From contig CM041294.1 in the NCBI GenBank assembly GCA_023052935.1, positions 10,464,414 through 10,528,413 on the forward strand: DNA of 64,000 nucleotides, given 5' to 3'. Positions 43,151-53,812 of the stretch are shown piece by piece. Positions within the stretch are counted from its first letter, which is position 1; each line of letters begins with the position of its first letter. Below the pieces are notes generated by a model, which was not told where the DNA came from, made no database searches, and was given only the letters and a program-made list of their open reading frames with translations. This DNA comes from Piezodorus guildinii. Taxonomy: Eukaryota; Arthropoda; Insecta; Hemiptera; Pentatomidae. The translations under genes were made by a program, and so were the position numbers.

Positions 43151-44080
43151 GCGTCACTTTAGATGTTGTAGGTTTTGAATTAAATTAAGTTTTTTCGTAA
43201 TATTTATTCTTCCAGCAACAGGAATTTGGTTGAAAAATTTTCAGAAACTCACATTTTTATAGAATAATGGTATTTGATCCAGGAAATTGTTAGAATTATC
43301 ATTTCCTGACTTTGCTAAATATGAGAAGAAAACCAAGTCTGGTCTTACTTAATATGTATCTAATATATTCTATGCTGAAAATATAATGTATAGTAAAGAA
43401 CGTGTGATGTTGAAAGCTGAAATGAGAGATACCGTTTTTCACACTTACATATAACTATTAATAAATACGTGACTCAAATCCACATGAGTTTTATTTCATA
43501 CCAGAGACCTTGGACTTTTTTTTTCATCTTGAACGCTTCGAGAATCGGAATTGTTTCAGGATAAAGAGCGACATTTAAGGGTTTCTGGTTTAGGTTGGGT
43601 CAGGCACAACGGGCGGAATATAAATCACTAATCTTGACCTCAATCCAGAAGGGTTTGTTAATAAAAAAAGAAAAAAAAAAAGTGGTTTGTGGCTTAAAAA
43701 GACAGAACAAGCTCTGTTGGAACAAATCATTACTGACAGGACAACCCGCCTAAACTGAATCCACTTTCCACCTGCATCCGAAGTGAAGTATAAGATACGA
43801 AGTATTTTTACTTTCGTTAACCGACTGAGAAAAAGTATTGCGGTCGTTATTCATTGAGAATGATAATTTTTCTTTCACTGACTTTATACAGGCTGTCTCG
43901 TCATAATGCAAGAGACTAGGGCTCAAAACATCATATGCCGTTTAGTTAAGACCTAGAGAGACAGCAAAACTCTCCAAATGATTTTCCTCCCAAATCGTTG
44001 ACGATAAGACTGAGGGTCAGATGAATGTCTGTTTTGTTTCTCTTGATGCTCAGTATCGCTTCCCACGATACGACTATACA
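43151..44080. other. No recognised gene; family A trace near 43808-43850
   Basis: TTTACTTTCGTTAACCGACT...AAGTATTGCGGTCGTTA resembles the family A terminus. The rest is unassigned. Confidence 0.3.
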
Positions 44081-44084
44081 TTTG

Positions 44085-44467
44085 AGACGTTGATTTCCAA
44101 AAGGTACTAAAGGACATATTTTACGAAATTGATTTTTTGACATATTTGTATTTTCTTCATTGAGTTTTGTCCAAATCTCCTATTTGATTTTATATAATGA
44201 TATCTCAAGTCTTTTAAAAACGCGATCTAGAAATGCAGTTATTTTCTAAAGGTAGTAATTACGCATTTAGTTTCGATCCAAATCATACTGAAACATTTTA
44301 TTCCATAACTTTAATATGGTGTTATTAATATTGTAAAAAAATAATTCTAGATTTTAATGCATCAAGGGTCAAATAAGTTGGTTTAATAATATAGTAATGA
44401 GAGAGTTTGGCGCTTCCTGTAAAATTTCCTAGAATGGATAAAGTACCTTTTAGAAATCAACGTCTCA
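44085..44467. repeat. 25-bp inverted repeat pair
   Basis: TGAGACGTTGATTTCCAAAA (44085 on) and its reverse complement ending at 44467 match over 25 bp with one difference; similarity extends weakly outward on one side. A related stretch is at 31490-31530. The 126-codon minus frame 44383-44763 covers the right copy, is AT-rich and is unrecognised. Confidence 0.5.
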
Positions 44468-44809
44468 TTTATCGGACACATATACGAAAATTTTCTTGTC
44501 CTTTTTTTTTCAAAAAGTCTTATGACTGAGAAATATAGTTGTGATTTGCATCTAAAATTCACTAACAATAAGTAGTTATAGTTAACTGTATGATTAAGTA
44601 AATCCTGTAAGGGTACTTGTGCTATGGAGTCAGAAATTTGCATATTTTCGGGATAAATATTTTTTTTTTTGCATTTCAACAACTTTCTATAACTTGGTAA
44701 TCCCAAGTCTTTAATATTTTTTCCATGTAATGCTGTGTTTGTGTTTAGATAGCTGAACTTCAATCATCAAAGCTAAAGCTCTATCATATAGGTAGACAAT
44801 ATTTCCTTG

Positions 44810-45421
44810 GATCATTACTTTACCAAACCATTAACACCAAGCTCCCTCCTTATATCCACAGTCTTCTACAATTTAAATCGTCAATCCACTCCCTCGAAAC
44901 AAGGTCCCGCAATTCTGACCTTTACATTCCTACCCATAGAACAACAACTTTTGATCATTCCTTTCTTGTCCGCTCTTCAAATCTCTGGAATTCCCTACCT
45001 ACTCATATCCGCCATGCTTCATCTCTATCATCATTCAAGTCCCAACTGTTCCAATACCTCCTGTATTCCCAAACAGACGCTCAACATCAATGAGGTTTTA
45101 TATCAAAAATCAGATTTTGAATTTAAAAAGGAAATATTATTTATTGATCATACCTTACTTAATTTATTAATCTTTTTAAATTTAGTTTTGTTCATCAAAA
45201 GTATGCATCTAAAGAAGTTTATTTATTTTACTCTTTTGTTTTATTGTATAGATATATTTCTTTTTTTAATTTTATTACTTCTTACACGATTGTAAATAAG
45301 AATTAATCATGATCATTTGGTCTTTTGGCCAGATACACTGTATACTTTAATTGAACATATTTGTTGTTCTTAAGGGACTATGTCCCAAAATAAAGATTAT
45401 TTTCTATTTCTATTTCTATCA
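44810..45421 (+). mobile_element. CR1-like LINE 3' end with hairpin and (TATTTC)n tail
   Basis: Frame pieces DLYIPTHRTTTFDHSFLVRS then NLWNSLPTHIRHASSLSSFK, the usual CR1/L2-type ORF2 terminus, followed by a 3' region with hairpin GGGAC/GTCCC (45374-45386), AAATAAAG and TATTTCTATTTCTAT to 45421. The 162-codon frame 44807-45295 is the wrong frame of this LINE. Confidence 0.82.
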
Positions 45422-45423
45422 TT

Positions 45424-45714
45424 ATCCAACATCGGATGTTTATTTTTTTATTCGTCGAAGCAGCCGTGTTCATTAAATATCGGTCGTAATTTGGCCATAA
45501 TTCTCGAATTTTGTACGATTTCGCTTCTCTTCCACATTCAGAGAAGTCTTTTGTAGGTCTACCTCCTAGGCTTTTATCAGTAGGAACAATTTTCACTTCC
45601 ACAAATCTAATGTCAAAACGATTCTCTAACAAATCCGTGTATCTTCTGACACAATTTTGAGAACTATGATTTACCTCTTTTAGCCTTTTGAGAAAATGAG
45701 ATTCTTCTTCTTTT
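45424..45714 (-). CDS. Unidentified protein-coding fragment (GGRPTKDFSE motif)
   Basis: The minus frame, open from a stop at about 45714, reads EEESHFLKRLKEVNHSSQNC, VRRYTDLLENRFDIRFVEVK and KSLGGRPTKDFSECGREAKS, then YKIRELWPNYDRY. The GRP.K.F.E...R.K..K..EL pattern recurs in uncharacterised arthropod and cnidarian proteins, some linked to transposons. On its 3' side a LINE tail (to 45421) cuts it. It could be a damaged exon or a DNA-transposon remnant; no splice site is convincing. Confidence 0.45.
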
Positions 45715-45867
45715 CACTTGCTAGATAACCTGTGATTATTATTTTTCCTTTAGATAAGCAAAACCGTTCCTGTAAACACACTTCCCAAGGAGGATTACAA
45801 TGAACACAATGTCTCACAGTAAATCAGAATCTCGCACAAAACTTTATGTGTATTAGAAAAATTGTCC

Positions 45868-46618
45868 ATTCTTTTTTTTTTTTTTTTTTTTTTTATTTAT
45901 ATTTTATTGAATTTTAAAACTGTATATTATATAAATGCAATAAGTAAAAGTGATGAATTATAATAAAAGGCGTATAAGGCTTGTGAAGAAACTACCCAGC
46001 GGTAGTACTTCGATGTTTATTTAAGTAAGTAGATCCCGAGGCCATCTTCTTTTCAATCGCCTCGGAGGGTTGTCAGGAATATGTGAGGTTGATAGGACAA
46101 GAGGGTTTATACGAGTTTGGAGTTTGGAATTAAAAGTGGTATATCTGGTACGAGAAAGGTCTGCAACAAATGGGATATTAAGGTCGTTATGGATGATTTT
46201 ATTTGTGACGAAATAAGGAGCGTTTAGGATTTTCCGAAGGATTTTGGAGTGTAGAGATTGCATGCGGGAGGAATTAGATGGCTAAGTAGAGCCCCAAAGC
46301 TCGATTCCATATGTCCAGATGGGTCTGATGACAGTGACATAAATGAGCTTTTTGTAGTGAATTGGAAGTTTTGAACGTTTGTCTAGTAAGTGTTGTAGTA
46401 TTTGGTATCTACGGGCAGTTTCTTATCGTTTCAGTCTCGTGTGAGGGTTCCATGTAAGACGTTTGTCAAGATGGTGTCCTAGGTATCGGTATGAGTGGCG
46501 TGTTATTAAAGGATACGGTAGGGCAGGAGGACATCGGTTTTCGACGAAGGGCAAAGGTAATTTGACGTTTTATTTTTCAGGAATTATTTTAATCCTCCAG
46601 TTCTGACACCATTCCTCA
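45868..46618 (-). mobile_element. Jockey-like LINE 3' part
   Basis: Long plus-strand poly-T at 45869-45894. The minus frame 46263-46021 has MQSLHSKILRKILNAPYFVT, HNDLNIPFVADLSRTR and DNPPRRLKRRWPRDLLT. Upstream, a stop in KRSSNS-like sequence and frameshifts. Closest to the 30325 copy. A second poly-T at 46619-46632 follows its 5' end. Confidence 0.87.
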
Positions 46619-46632
46619 ATTTTTTTTTTTTT

Positions 46633-47475
46633 TAGATTCAAATAAGCCGTAACTAGATCGATTTATTGTTAACTCGACGAAAATAAATTGATAACAGAGA
46701 TAATGAGTGATACAAATAATTGCAAGAGATAAAAATAATCCTTAAAAGAAAACAAGCTGTGTTAACTAGAAGAGCACAATATTTACCTTTGAACACATAC
46801 AGCCGAATACGGGAATGAAACTAATATCAATTTTTCTCCAATAGTAGTACTTTTATTTAAAATATGTCGTAGAACTTAGTTCGACAGAGCTTTTTTTAAA
46901 AGTTCGAATGAAAAAAAGATAGGTTAGATTTTTTAAGTAGCAAATGTAAAGATCCTTCGCTGTCACAGTTATGTTAAATTTATCAAAAAAAAAACCTAAT
47001 GGAACCAGTATATACATATAATGATGTTCAAAAGGATTTGCGAGCGATCGGAAAAAAGTTAGTTTAGAAAAAAATCATCTCTACAGAACAATAAAATCGT
47101 GATTTTCACAACATATTAGAGAAGTACTACTTCAATGGCGTATATATGTCTGGGATTTGAGATATTAGGAAAAATCGTTCCACAAAACTGTACGACAGGT
47201 AGTTAGGTGTTGAAAAATTATTGAAATATACCCAGAAATATCTTTATGATTAAGGTTTATTTCCCCTAAATCACCACTGTACGGCAGACGGGCGCGACGG
47301 TAACACGCACCTTGTCGCTCAAGAAAGTTCAATATTATGCTTCCCGTTTTGCGATAATTTTTATTCCAAGATGATTTTTTGAACTAATAGGAAATTTCCT
47401 CTCCTTTCAGTTGATACCACTCATTTTCTGTGCGTGCACACCAAGTAGATTTATTCAAGTTTTTCTGGTGAAAAC
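46633..47475. other. No recognised gene
   Basis: Mostly AT-rich. A GC-richer bit at 47275-47330 (GACGGGCGCGACGGTAACAC) is unassigned. Confidence 0.35.
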
Positions 47476-47479
47476 CATA

Positions 47480-48035
47480 CAATAACAATTTTATATTGAG
47501 TAAATTTACAATCTGTCGCAATTTGGACATCAATAGTAGTGGTGAAAGATAAAATACATACTACATTCCTACAATACTTGCACATCAATAAAATATATAT
47601 ACAATAATGAATCAATAAAGTATAGAAAATCACTCATACCTATATACATGTCATACATACATCACATTGAGTGGAGAATCTAACCAGTGCTAGAACTCCA
47701 ATATATACATATTTACAAAAGGTCGCGGGGCCACTGCCGTTTCAACCTTCTAGGTGGGTTGTATGGATGAGTGGAGCTGGATAGTGATTGAGCTAGAGGA
47801 TTAGGATGATGAATGAAGTTCTGGTGGATTTTGGAAAATTTGGATGGAATTAAGTCTGAAATAAACGGAAAATTAAGGTCGTGGTACAAGGTATAGTTGG
47901 ATACATGATAAGGAGCATTTACTATTGTACGGAGGACTTTGGATTGAAAGGATTGAATGCGTTTGATGTTAGTACGTTTAGCTGTTCCCCACAGTTCATG
48001 TCCGTAGGTCCAGATAGGCTTCACTATCGGTGAAA
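47480..48035 (-). mobile_element. Jockey-like LINE, second subfamily, 3' part
   Basis: The minus frame 48039-47713 is continuous for 108 codons: PIVKPIWTYGHELWGTAKRT, IKRIQSFQSKVLRTIVNAPY, HHPNPLAQSLSSSTHPYNPP and RRLKRQWPRDLL, then a 230-bp 3' untranslated region shared with 15820-15930. No tail signal beyond T-rich sequence. Confidence 0.87.
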
Positions 48036-48189
48036 ACAATATATAACAGAAACTGCTAAAAATATTTTTCCTTCCTAACCGTTGAAAATCAAACTACGTG
48101 TCATATCAACTTTTTGGTTCTATTTTAAGTCTAGTATCTGCCCTCACAATGTCACGAGACATTCATGTGATACCCTGAATATAAAATAT

Positions 48190-48450
48190 ACTGTAAGAGA
48201 AAGAATTGAGACATGATATTATCCTGCGACGGATCCATCAGCCACTTTATAGATAATGAGATACTCTCCGACCTCGTCCCGGTTGTGAGCGCTAGTTAAC
48301 CTGTAATAGCGGCGGTTAGTGTTTGCAGATCAGCCTATACCATTATGCTGATGATCATGTGTGTAAATTCGCCAACATTTTCAAAATGCCAATGCAAAGT
48401 ATTGTAAGTTTGTAATGGTTCAAGGATGGGTTTGAAACGATTTCCACTTA
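48190..48450. repeat. Dispersed repeat E, copy 2
   Basis: Matches 28140-28440 (see there). Confidence 0.6.
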
Positions 48451-49135
48451 TGAGTGCCTACCTAGCAACCTAGGAATGCATATTTATAAACGACATACTT
48501 GGAAAGCTGTTACAACCCCCGCTTTGGGTATGTTCAACAGTTGAACGCTCAACTTGACAGACAGGCTAATCTTATATTTGACTACGAAACCCTTTTATTC
48601 GTGATAATAGTCAGCTGATGTTTTTAATGAACATATTGTTCCATTTACAGCTGACTTAGCACGAGGTAAGAATCATTTCATGAAAAAATTGGATAATAAC
48701 ATTTTCTATCCGAGTTTCTAAAAATAAGATAACTTTATGATCTTGTAATTTCCTATATTTAATTTAGTGCTACCTATGACATAGCACTTTATCTTACAAT
48801 TAGTGCATATCTATTAATATTTATGGTTAATTTTGACAATTTGGAGTATTAAATATTTTACCGTGAAATAAATACTTCTAGGATTGGTGGGTGAAGTGAA
48901 CAGGAAAAGACTGCTGCAGCGGCCAAGGGTTGGATCCAGGTTCATCTTTCGTCTTTCAGCCTGGCCAAGTGCCCAGCCCAGAGCTCCATTTCAATCGATG
49001 GGCCTCAACCCTTAGACTTTTAATGTTCACGTTCTGAAGAATATTTTGGTTTTTTATTCTTGCCCTTTTCTGAATAAACATTAAACTCCTTAGAAGCTAT
49101 ATTTGCATGGTATTCAGCCTCCTATCAAATTTTAT
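48451..49135. other. No recognised gene
   Basis: GC-richer 48895-49000 (GACTGCTGCAGCGGCCAAGG) has no identified function. Confidence 0.35.
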
Positions 49136-49137
49136 TT

Positions 49138-49795
49138 TTAGTGCCCGTGGAGAACCGTGGGATATAATATACATGCGGTCAGAACTTTGGTTTTAAGATC
49201 CAGTGATAGATTGCTTTTGAAGATCTTTTGGAGAGACCAATATTTGCACCACCCGAGCTTAACTCTTCGTTCTATTTCCTTATTCATATTTTCTCTAAAT
49301 GATATCGTCTGCCCTGAGTAAATGTACTCCTCTACATATTCTATCTCACTATTGTTAGCATAAATTGGTATTTTTGTTGAGTTTGTCGTTATCTGAAAAA
49401 CAACAGAATGTCTGAAAGACGAAAGATGGACCAGAGCTTGCACGGAGTGGATCCCGATAGAGGACAGCAGGCAGAGGGGGCGACCACATCGCAGGTGGAG
49501 GGACGAATTGACGCAGACTGTTGGCGAAAACTGGTGGCTGGTTGCGAGGGTGTAATCCTGGTGGATAATCGTTGTAAAAAATATTTAGTTTTGTGTTTTA
49601 TTTTGGTGTATTTTGTTCAAAGACTCTGTTTTGTTTTATAATTATTTGGGTTTTTTCTTTCTTTGGATTATTTGCATTTTTTTTCCCAATATTTTAATTA
49701 TTTCTTATTATAGCCAACTACTATAAATTCCTCCCTATGGGAGAGGCTTTTGCCAATACTGATGCCAATAAAGCTATTATTATTGTTGTTTGGAT
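49138..49795 (+). mobile_element. LINE with inverted 5' segment (twin-priming pattern)
   Basis: Right part (49400-49795, plus) encodes the end of an RT protein, LKDERWTRACTEWIPIEDSR then GRPHRRWRDELTQTVGENWW and a stop, then CCAATAAAGC(TAT)n. Left part (49138-49395) encodes an earlier segment of the same kind of protein on the minus strand: KIPIYANNSEIEYVEEYIYS, GQTISFRENMNKEIERRVKL and LKTKVLTACILYPTVLHG. Upstream segment inverted, downstream segment direct, junction at about 49395-49405: the order expected from twin priming, with about 50 residues between the segments lost. A later inversion is the alternative. Confidence 0.8.
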
Positions 49796-49799
49796 CCAG

Positions 49800-50215
49800 A
49801 TTGCGGGTCTTCATCGGGGCATTAAGAGGCAAAAAGCAAGCCGGGAAGCAGTTACTCTTTCGGAGGGTGTATCAGCACAAATACAGGTGTACCTCAATAC
49901 CAAAATCCCTAATAAACCACATCAAACTGTCCTCACCACTAATTTCAGAAAAAAACGAGAAATACATTCAGATTTCATACACCTAATATTATACATTATA
50001 AAAATTTATTCTAATCTTAAATTTATTCAGTCTTCTGTCTCTGTGTAACAATACCATCATATAATAAGTATAGTATACAATTTTAATATTCTGTCTTGTT
50101 TTTTTCAATTTTTAGTGCATGAATATATGAACAAGTTTCGTAACTTAGCCTAATCACAAATGCTTATCAATGGACCGAAACTCCAGGCCCAAATACGACT
50201 TATATAGATCTATAT
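49800..50215. other. No recognised gene
   Basis: Overlapping plus frames (49737-50048, 49750-49986) start in the LINE tail and are unrecognised. Confidence 0.35.
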
Positions 50216-50224
50216 TTCACTCAC

Positions 50225-50301
50225 GTATTCGCTTCCTGGCGTCCAAGTAAGCCTGGTTGACTGCATCCACCGTGATGCACGTCTGAGGTGCCGAATAGGG
50301 G
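50225..50301 (-). CDS. Candidate internal exon of a host gene (77 nt)
   Basis: Minus strand: acceptor TCTGTGATTTTTCAG before 50301 and donor GAATAC|GTGAGTG after 50225. Read as 1 + 25 codons + 1: PYSAPQTCITVDAVNQAYLD then ARKRI. Starts in phase 2, ends in phase 1. GC content and helix-like VDAVNQAYLDARKRI stand out from the AT-rich flanks. The other two frames are also open but less protein-like. Family not recognised with certainty; I considered the pro-region of a secreted haem peroxidase. The exon at 10700-10792 starts in phase 2, so if they share a gene at least one more exon lies between. Confidence 0.55.
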
Positions 50302-50309
50302 CTGAAAAA

Positions 50310-51110
50310 TCACAGATATACAATTAAAATAAAGTCATTAAATATTTCATTCATTCAAAAAAATTATTCGTTAATAAAACATTTATTAAAAAAGTTTTTC
50401 ATTATACAAATGTATTCATTAAAAAAATATATTCACTAAAATCAATTTTTAAAGGGTTATCATTAACCAATACTTTAAAAAAATAAATGATAAAAAAATA
50501 AAATAGGCAACACAGTAAACACTACAATTTATTTTGGATATTTCTCTTGTTTACATCTCTAACGGTTTTGGTTTATTATTTTTAGCAATAAACCTCTGTA
50601 ATCGAATAAAAAAAAAAATAAAAAAAATGACCAATAAACCAATTACAACCGCGAATAATTATAAAAAAAGAAAAGAAAAAAATTGAAATTTTATCCATAA
50701 ATACGCCCTTAACTCGGTTAGTTTTGTAGATGGAGAAAAATGGGTATTGAGTTTTTAAATCAGTAAAGCGCGACTTACAAAAAAACATAAAAAAAAAAAA
50801 AAAATCGCAATCTTTAAATAATAATTCCACCAAAAATCGGTTATTTAGTCGATTCATCATATTGAGCTAATAAAGAAATGGTACAGGGAACTTCAAAATT
50901 TATAGGATTGTTTTTGAAATGCATTTATTTCTCACACACTTCTGATTGTAGTATTGTAATATTTTGAATCAACGTGGGTTATTTTTTCATTTATACAATT
51001 TTAAATTCCCATAAATTTAATGTTCTCACCGACTATACGAAATCACTTAGTACTACAACAAAATTGATTCTTTGGATAATTAGCTCAAATCATGGCAAGT
51101 CAAAACTTGT
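50310..51110. other. No recognised gene
   Basis: AT-rich with A runs. The 92-codon minus frame at 50582-50860 is composition-driven (poly-Phe). Confidence 0.45.
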
Positions 51111-51114
51111 AATG

Positions 51115-52115
51115 TTGACACTACGACAAAACATCTGACCATCAATCGGCAACAACCGAATTCCTCAGACCAACTCTGTTCATTACCTAGGACTGAAGGA
51201 TGACTTGGGGCCACATGTCAAGATGAAAAGATAGGCTGTCAACCACCGACTGAAATTGCTATACACTCTTCTATCCTAATCGTGAAAACCAAAAATTGGA
51301 CAGAAATTGAATACATAAAAACTCGTCTATATAAACACTTATGGACTTATGGCTTCACATATTTATGGCTCAGCAAAAATGACTTACAAATTAGTCCTTT
51401 TCGGGCGTAACCCACCTCACCCACCCTAATATAGACAGTTAGACTTAAGTTATTTCGGACAGCTTCTTGCATCGGGAAGAGAGTTTCTATATTAAAACGA
51501 GTCCTTTTTAGTCTGGTAATCCTAGTTACCATTGATTTATTTCGATTCGTCTCCTTTTAAAAGGAGAATCAAGTCAAAAATGGAGGTTCTCTTCCATTTT
51601 GAACCGTATCCTGGTTACAATAAATGTCAATTGTTAAGAATCCTTTCAACGAGAATGGCGACTTTAACTTAGAATGAAAAAAACAAAAATTAAAACAGTC
51701 CTTAAAATATGAAAATCGGGCATATCCTTTGAAATAGCAAATTAGTCCTTTTCGGGCGTACAAAAACATGAATAATTTTAATAAAAAAATTTAAGACCCA
51801 TAAAGACATCCCTTGGTATGTAAATAACACAACATTCCAGACTTCCAGCAACCTACAGTTGATAACACATATGAGCTCTCTATTCTTCCTCTCGTTTTCA
51901 TAGCAAAATAGACATGTCAATAGCTGAAATGCCAGTCAGACGAAGTCTGAAGAGAAGCTGGATGAGAGACCTCCTCCACCTAAATCAAAGCCTTGGAAGG
52001 GGTGCTGCTGGACACATTCCTACCCCAGGCCTATCATGTCTGATTTCACTGTTTATACAGGACACTTGCTTATTGTATAATAGCTTATGACAGCTGCGAA
52101 TACAGAAATATGAAG
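51115..52115 (+). mobile_element. Jockey-like LINE, third subfamily, interrupted
   Basis: Reads NNRIPQTNSVHYLGLKDDLG, then after stops LYINTYGLMASHIYGSAKMT; interrupted by about 540 bp at 51390-51930; resumes as SLKRSWMRDLLHLNQSLGRG and 3' sequence ending in AATTCATAAATAAAAA. The 3' end equals the piece at 3348-3485. Inactive. Confidence 0.75.
51388..51930. repeat. Insertion carrying a 22-bp direct repeat
   Basis: AAATTAGTCCTTTTCGGGCG (plus TA) occurs at 51391-51412 and 51739-51760. Between them are short palindromes (CTCCTTTTAAAAGGAG near 51550). The segment is not homologous to jockey and may be an inserted element or a duplication; type unknown. Confidence 0.45.
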
Positions 52116-52138
52116 AAAACAAAAATTCATAAATAAAA

Positions 52139-53024
52139 AATCTGGTGCGGGCAACACACGACTTTCACTTACCTCCATTTTTAAAATCAATGAAAGAATT
52201 TTCAAAAACAGTTAGAGACAAAAATACGTGAAACTATTAAGGAATTAATTAAATTGAATTTATATAGAAACATGTGTTTTATTAGAAAATCTATTATATT
52301 ATTATCTGAAATAATCAGTTAGTTTTATGTTCTTTTCATCACTCTCTATTAACTTTTAAAAGCTTGAGAATAAGATAATATTTTTTCTAAAATCTTTAGC
52401 TTTCCAACGGTATATTATAGATGTATATTACTGCTCTTATGTTCAAAAACGAAAAATTGCATTAAAAAAATATTTTTTCTGTTTCTCCTTTAGTTGGGTA
52501 TCGAATTCATTCAATTTATATATTTACCTGTTTTTCATCAGCGTTAACAAGATAATGTAGTTATTATTATTGAATCTACAAAATTAAAGGTACTTTAGGG
52601 AAAGAAATTTTAAAATATCGGCATTTAAGCCCTGTCAGACCATTTTAATCAGAATGAAAACTACATGATATTAAAGCCTATTAAATTCTTCATCGATATA
52701 GCGAGTTTAATTTAAATCGTCGGAACCGTTTTTAAGAAAATAGAAAAAAGATGCAAAATGCATAGTATAAAGTGGATCTTCTGGTAAGCTCATATTAATG
52801 AAAAAGGTCTTGTAACGTCTCGGGCGTATAGTTGTCTTGATTATGTAATTTCAGTTTCATAGGACTTACCGTTTCCGCCCGGGAGTTACCACACACACAG
52901 ACATTTTTGCAGGACTTGGTTATTTGGACTCAGGGGACCCATATTGTATTTCCGTTGATAACTGTAATTTGAAAATTTTCACGATCGCAATACTTCCCCT
53001 TACTATATATAGTAAGTGAAAGTA
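52139..53024 (+). repeat. Family A, complete copy (reference copy)
   Basis: About 0.89 kb. Landmarks: head AATCTGGTGCGGGCAACACA, CGACTTTCACTTACCTCC, GTGTTTTATTAGAAAATC, TTCCAACGGTATATTATAG, TTAACAAGATAAT, CCTGTCAGACCATTTTAATC, CGGGCGTATAGTTGTCTT, short CA tract, GACTTGGTTATTTGGACTCA, ATCGCAATACTTCCCC, tail palindrome CTTACTATATATAGTAAG and TGAAAGTA. ACTTTCACTTAC is inverted at the two ends (subterminal at the head, terminal at the tail). Asymmetric subterminal inverted repeats plus an internal microsatellite suggest a DINE/Helentron-like non-autonomous element; this is inference. A-rich bases flank both ends. Confidence 0.9.
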
Positions 53025-53025
53025 A

Positions 53026-53675
53026 AAATGAACTAATCAATAAAGGATATATTGTGAAATCGAAATAAAACCTTTTAATTCCTAAGTCCTTTCTATTTTC
53101 AGAAAAGGATGTTATGACAGAGTGATATGCAATTTCCCTTCGACTCACCTCCTCTTCATTAATTCAAATAGAACCATCGAAAGTCACAATTAAATTTGCA
53201 CATTAATCATCATTTCCGTTTGCGTGCTAAAAGACTTGAACGAATTTAAAAGTTTAAGTGGACATCGATGTATGAAATGAACATTCAATAATATCGCGAT
53301 TTCGTATCTATAGCCAACTAAGGAAAGTAAGTAATAAGGCCTGACACTCAACTTAATTATTTATGAAAATAAATCGCTCTTATTTGAATATATTTTCCGC
53401 TCAGATAAACTTTCTTCATGTTGAATGTGAGTCGAGTGTCCACTATCAACTTTAACATGTAATCACTTACGCAACTTAACCGACATAAAGTTTTTTTTTA
53501 TTTAGAGCTAGTTACTCACTTGCGACATGAGGGTTACAGAAGTCGTGTTAGGAGGAATGATTTCTACAAATACTTTTCTGAGATTACATAAATAAATTAA
53601 TTATTAACACGTTCTGGCTACTTCGTGAATCCATACTGAAAGTTACAGCTATCTCAGTGAAACATATTTTTATGA
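53026..53675. other. No recognised gene
   Basis: AT-rich. A GAGGAG|GTGAGTCG donor-like site on the minus strand near 53150 lacks an acceptor. Confidence 0.35.
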
Positions 53676-53684
53676 ATATTGTTT

Positions 53685-53812
53685 ATTTATTTAATGTCAC
53701 TTTATGCTGCTGTGGCTAATCGGACGATGCTACAGTGGGAGTCCTAAATTTTGCCTATCCAGGTTTTATTAGGATAGTGATCTTGAACGAGTACTTGATA
53801 TAAGAAAGAATT
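53685..53812 (-). repeat. SINE-B 3' half
   Basis: Minus strand CCTGGATAGGCAAAATTTAG, CATCGTCCGATTAGCCACAG, TTAAATAAATAAA. The tRNA head is absent. Confidence 0.8.

Noticed and set aside
44383..44763. 126-codon minus-strand gene
   Set aside because: AT-rich, no recognisable domain, overlaps an inverted repeat; kept only as a note.
44807..45295. 162-codon plus-strand gene
   Set aside because: It is the wrong frame of a CR1-like LINE end; the conserved LWNSLPTHIR reading is in another frame.
49408..49641. 77-codon plus frame as a gene
   Set aside because: Out of frame with the LINE reading LKDERWTRACTEW...; the LINE frame explains the sequence better.
53100..53160. Minus-strand exon ending GAGGAG|GTGAGTCG
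   Set aside because: The donor is good but no pyrimidine tract or AG acceptor and no sustained frame upstream.
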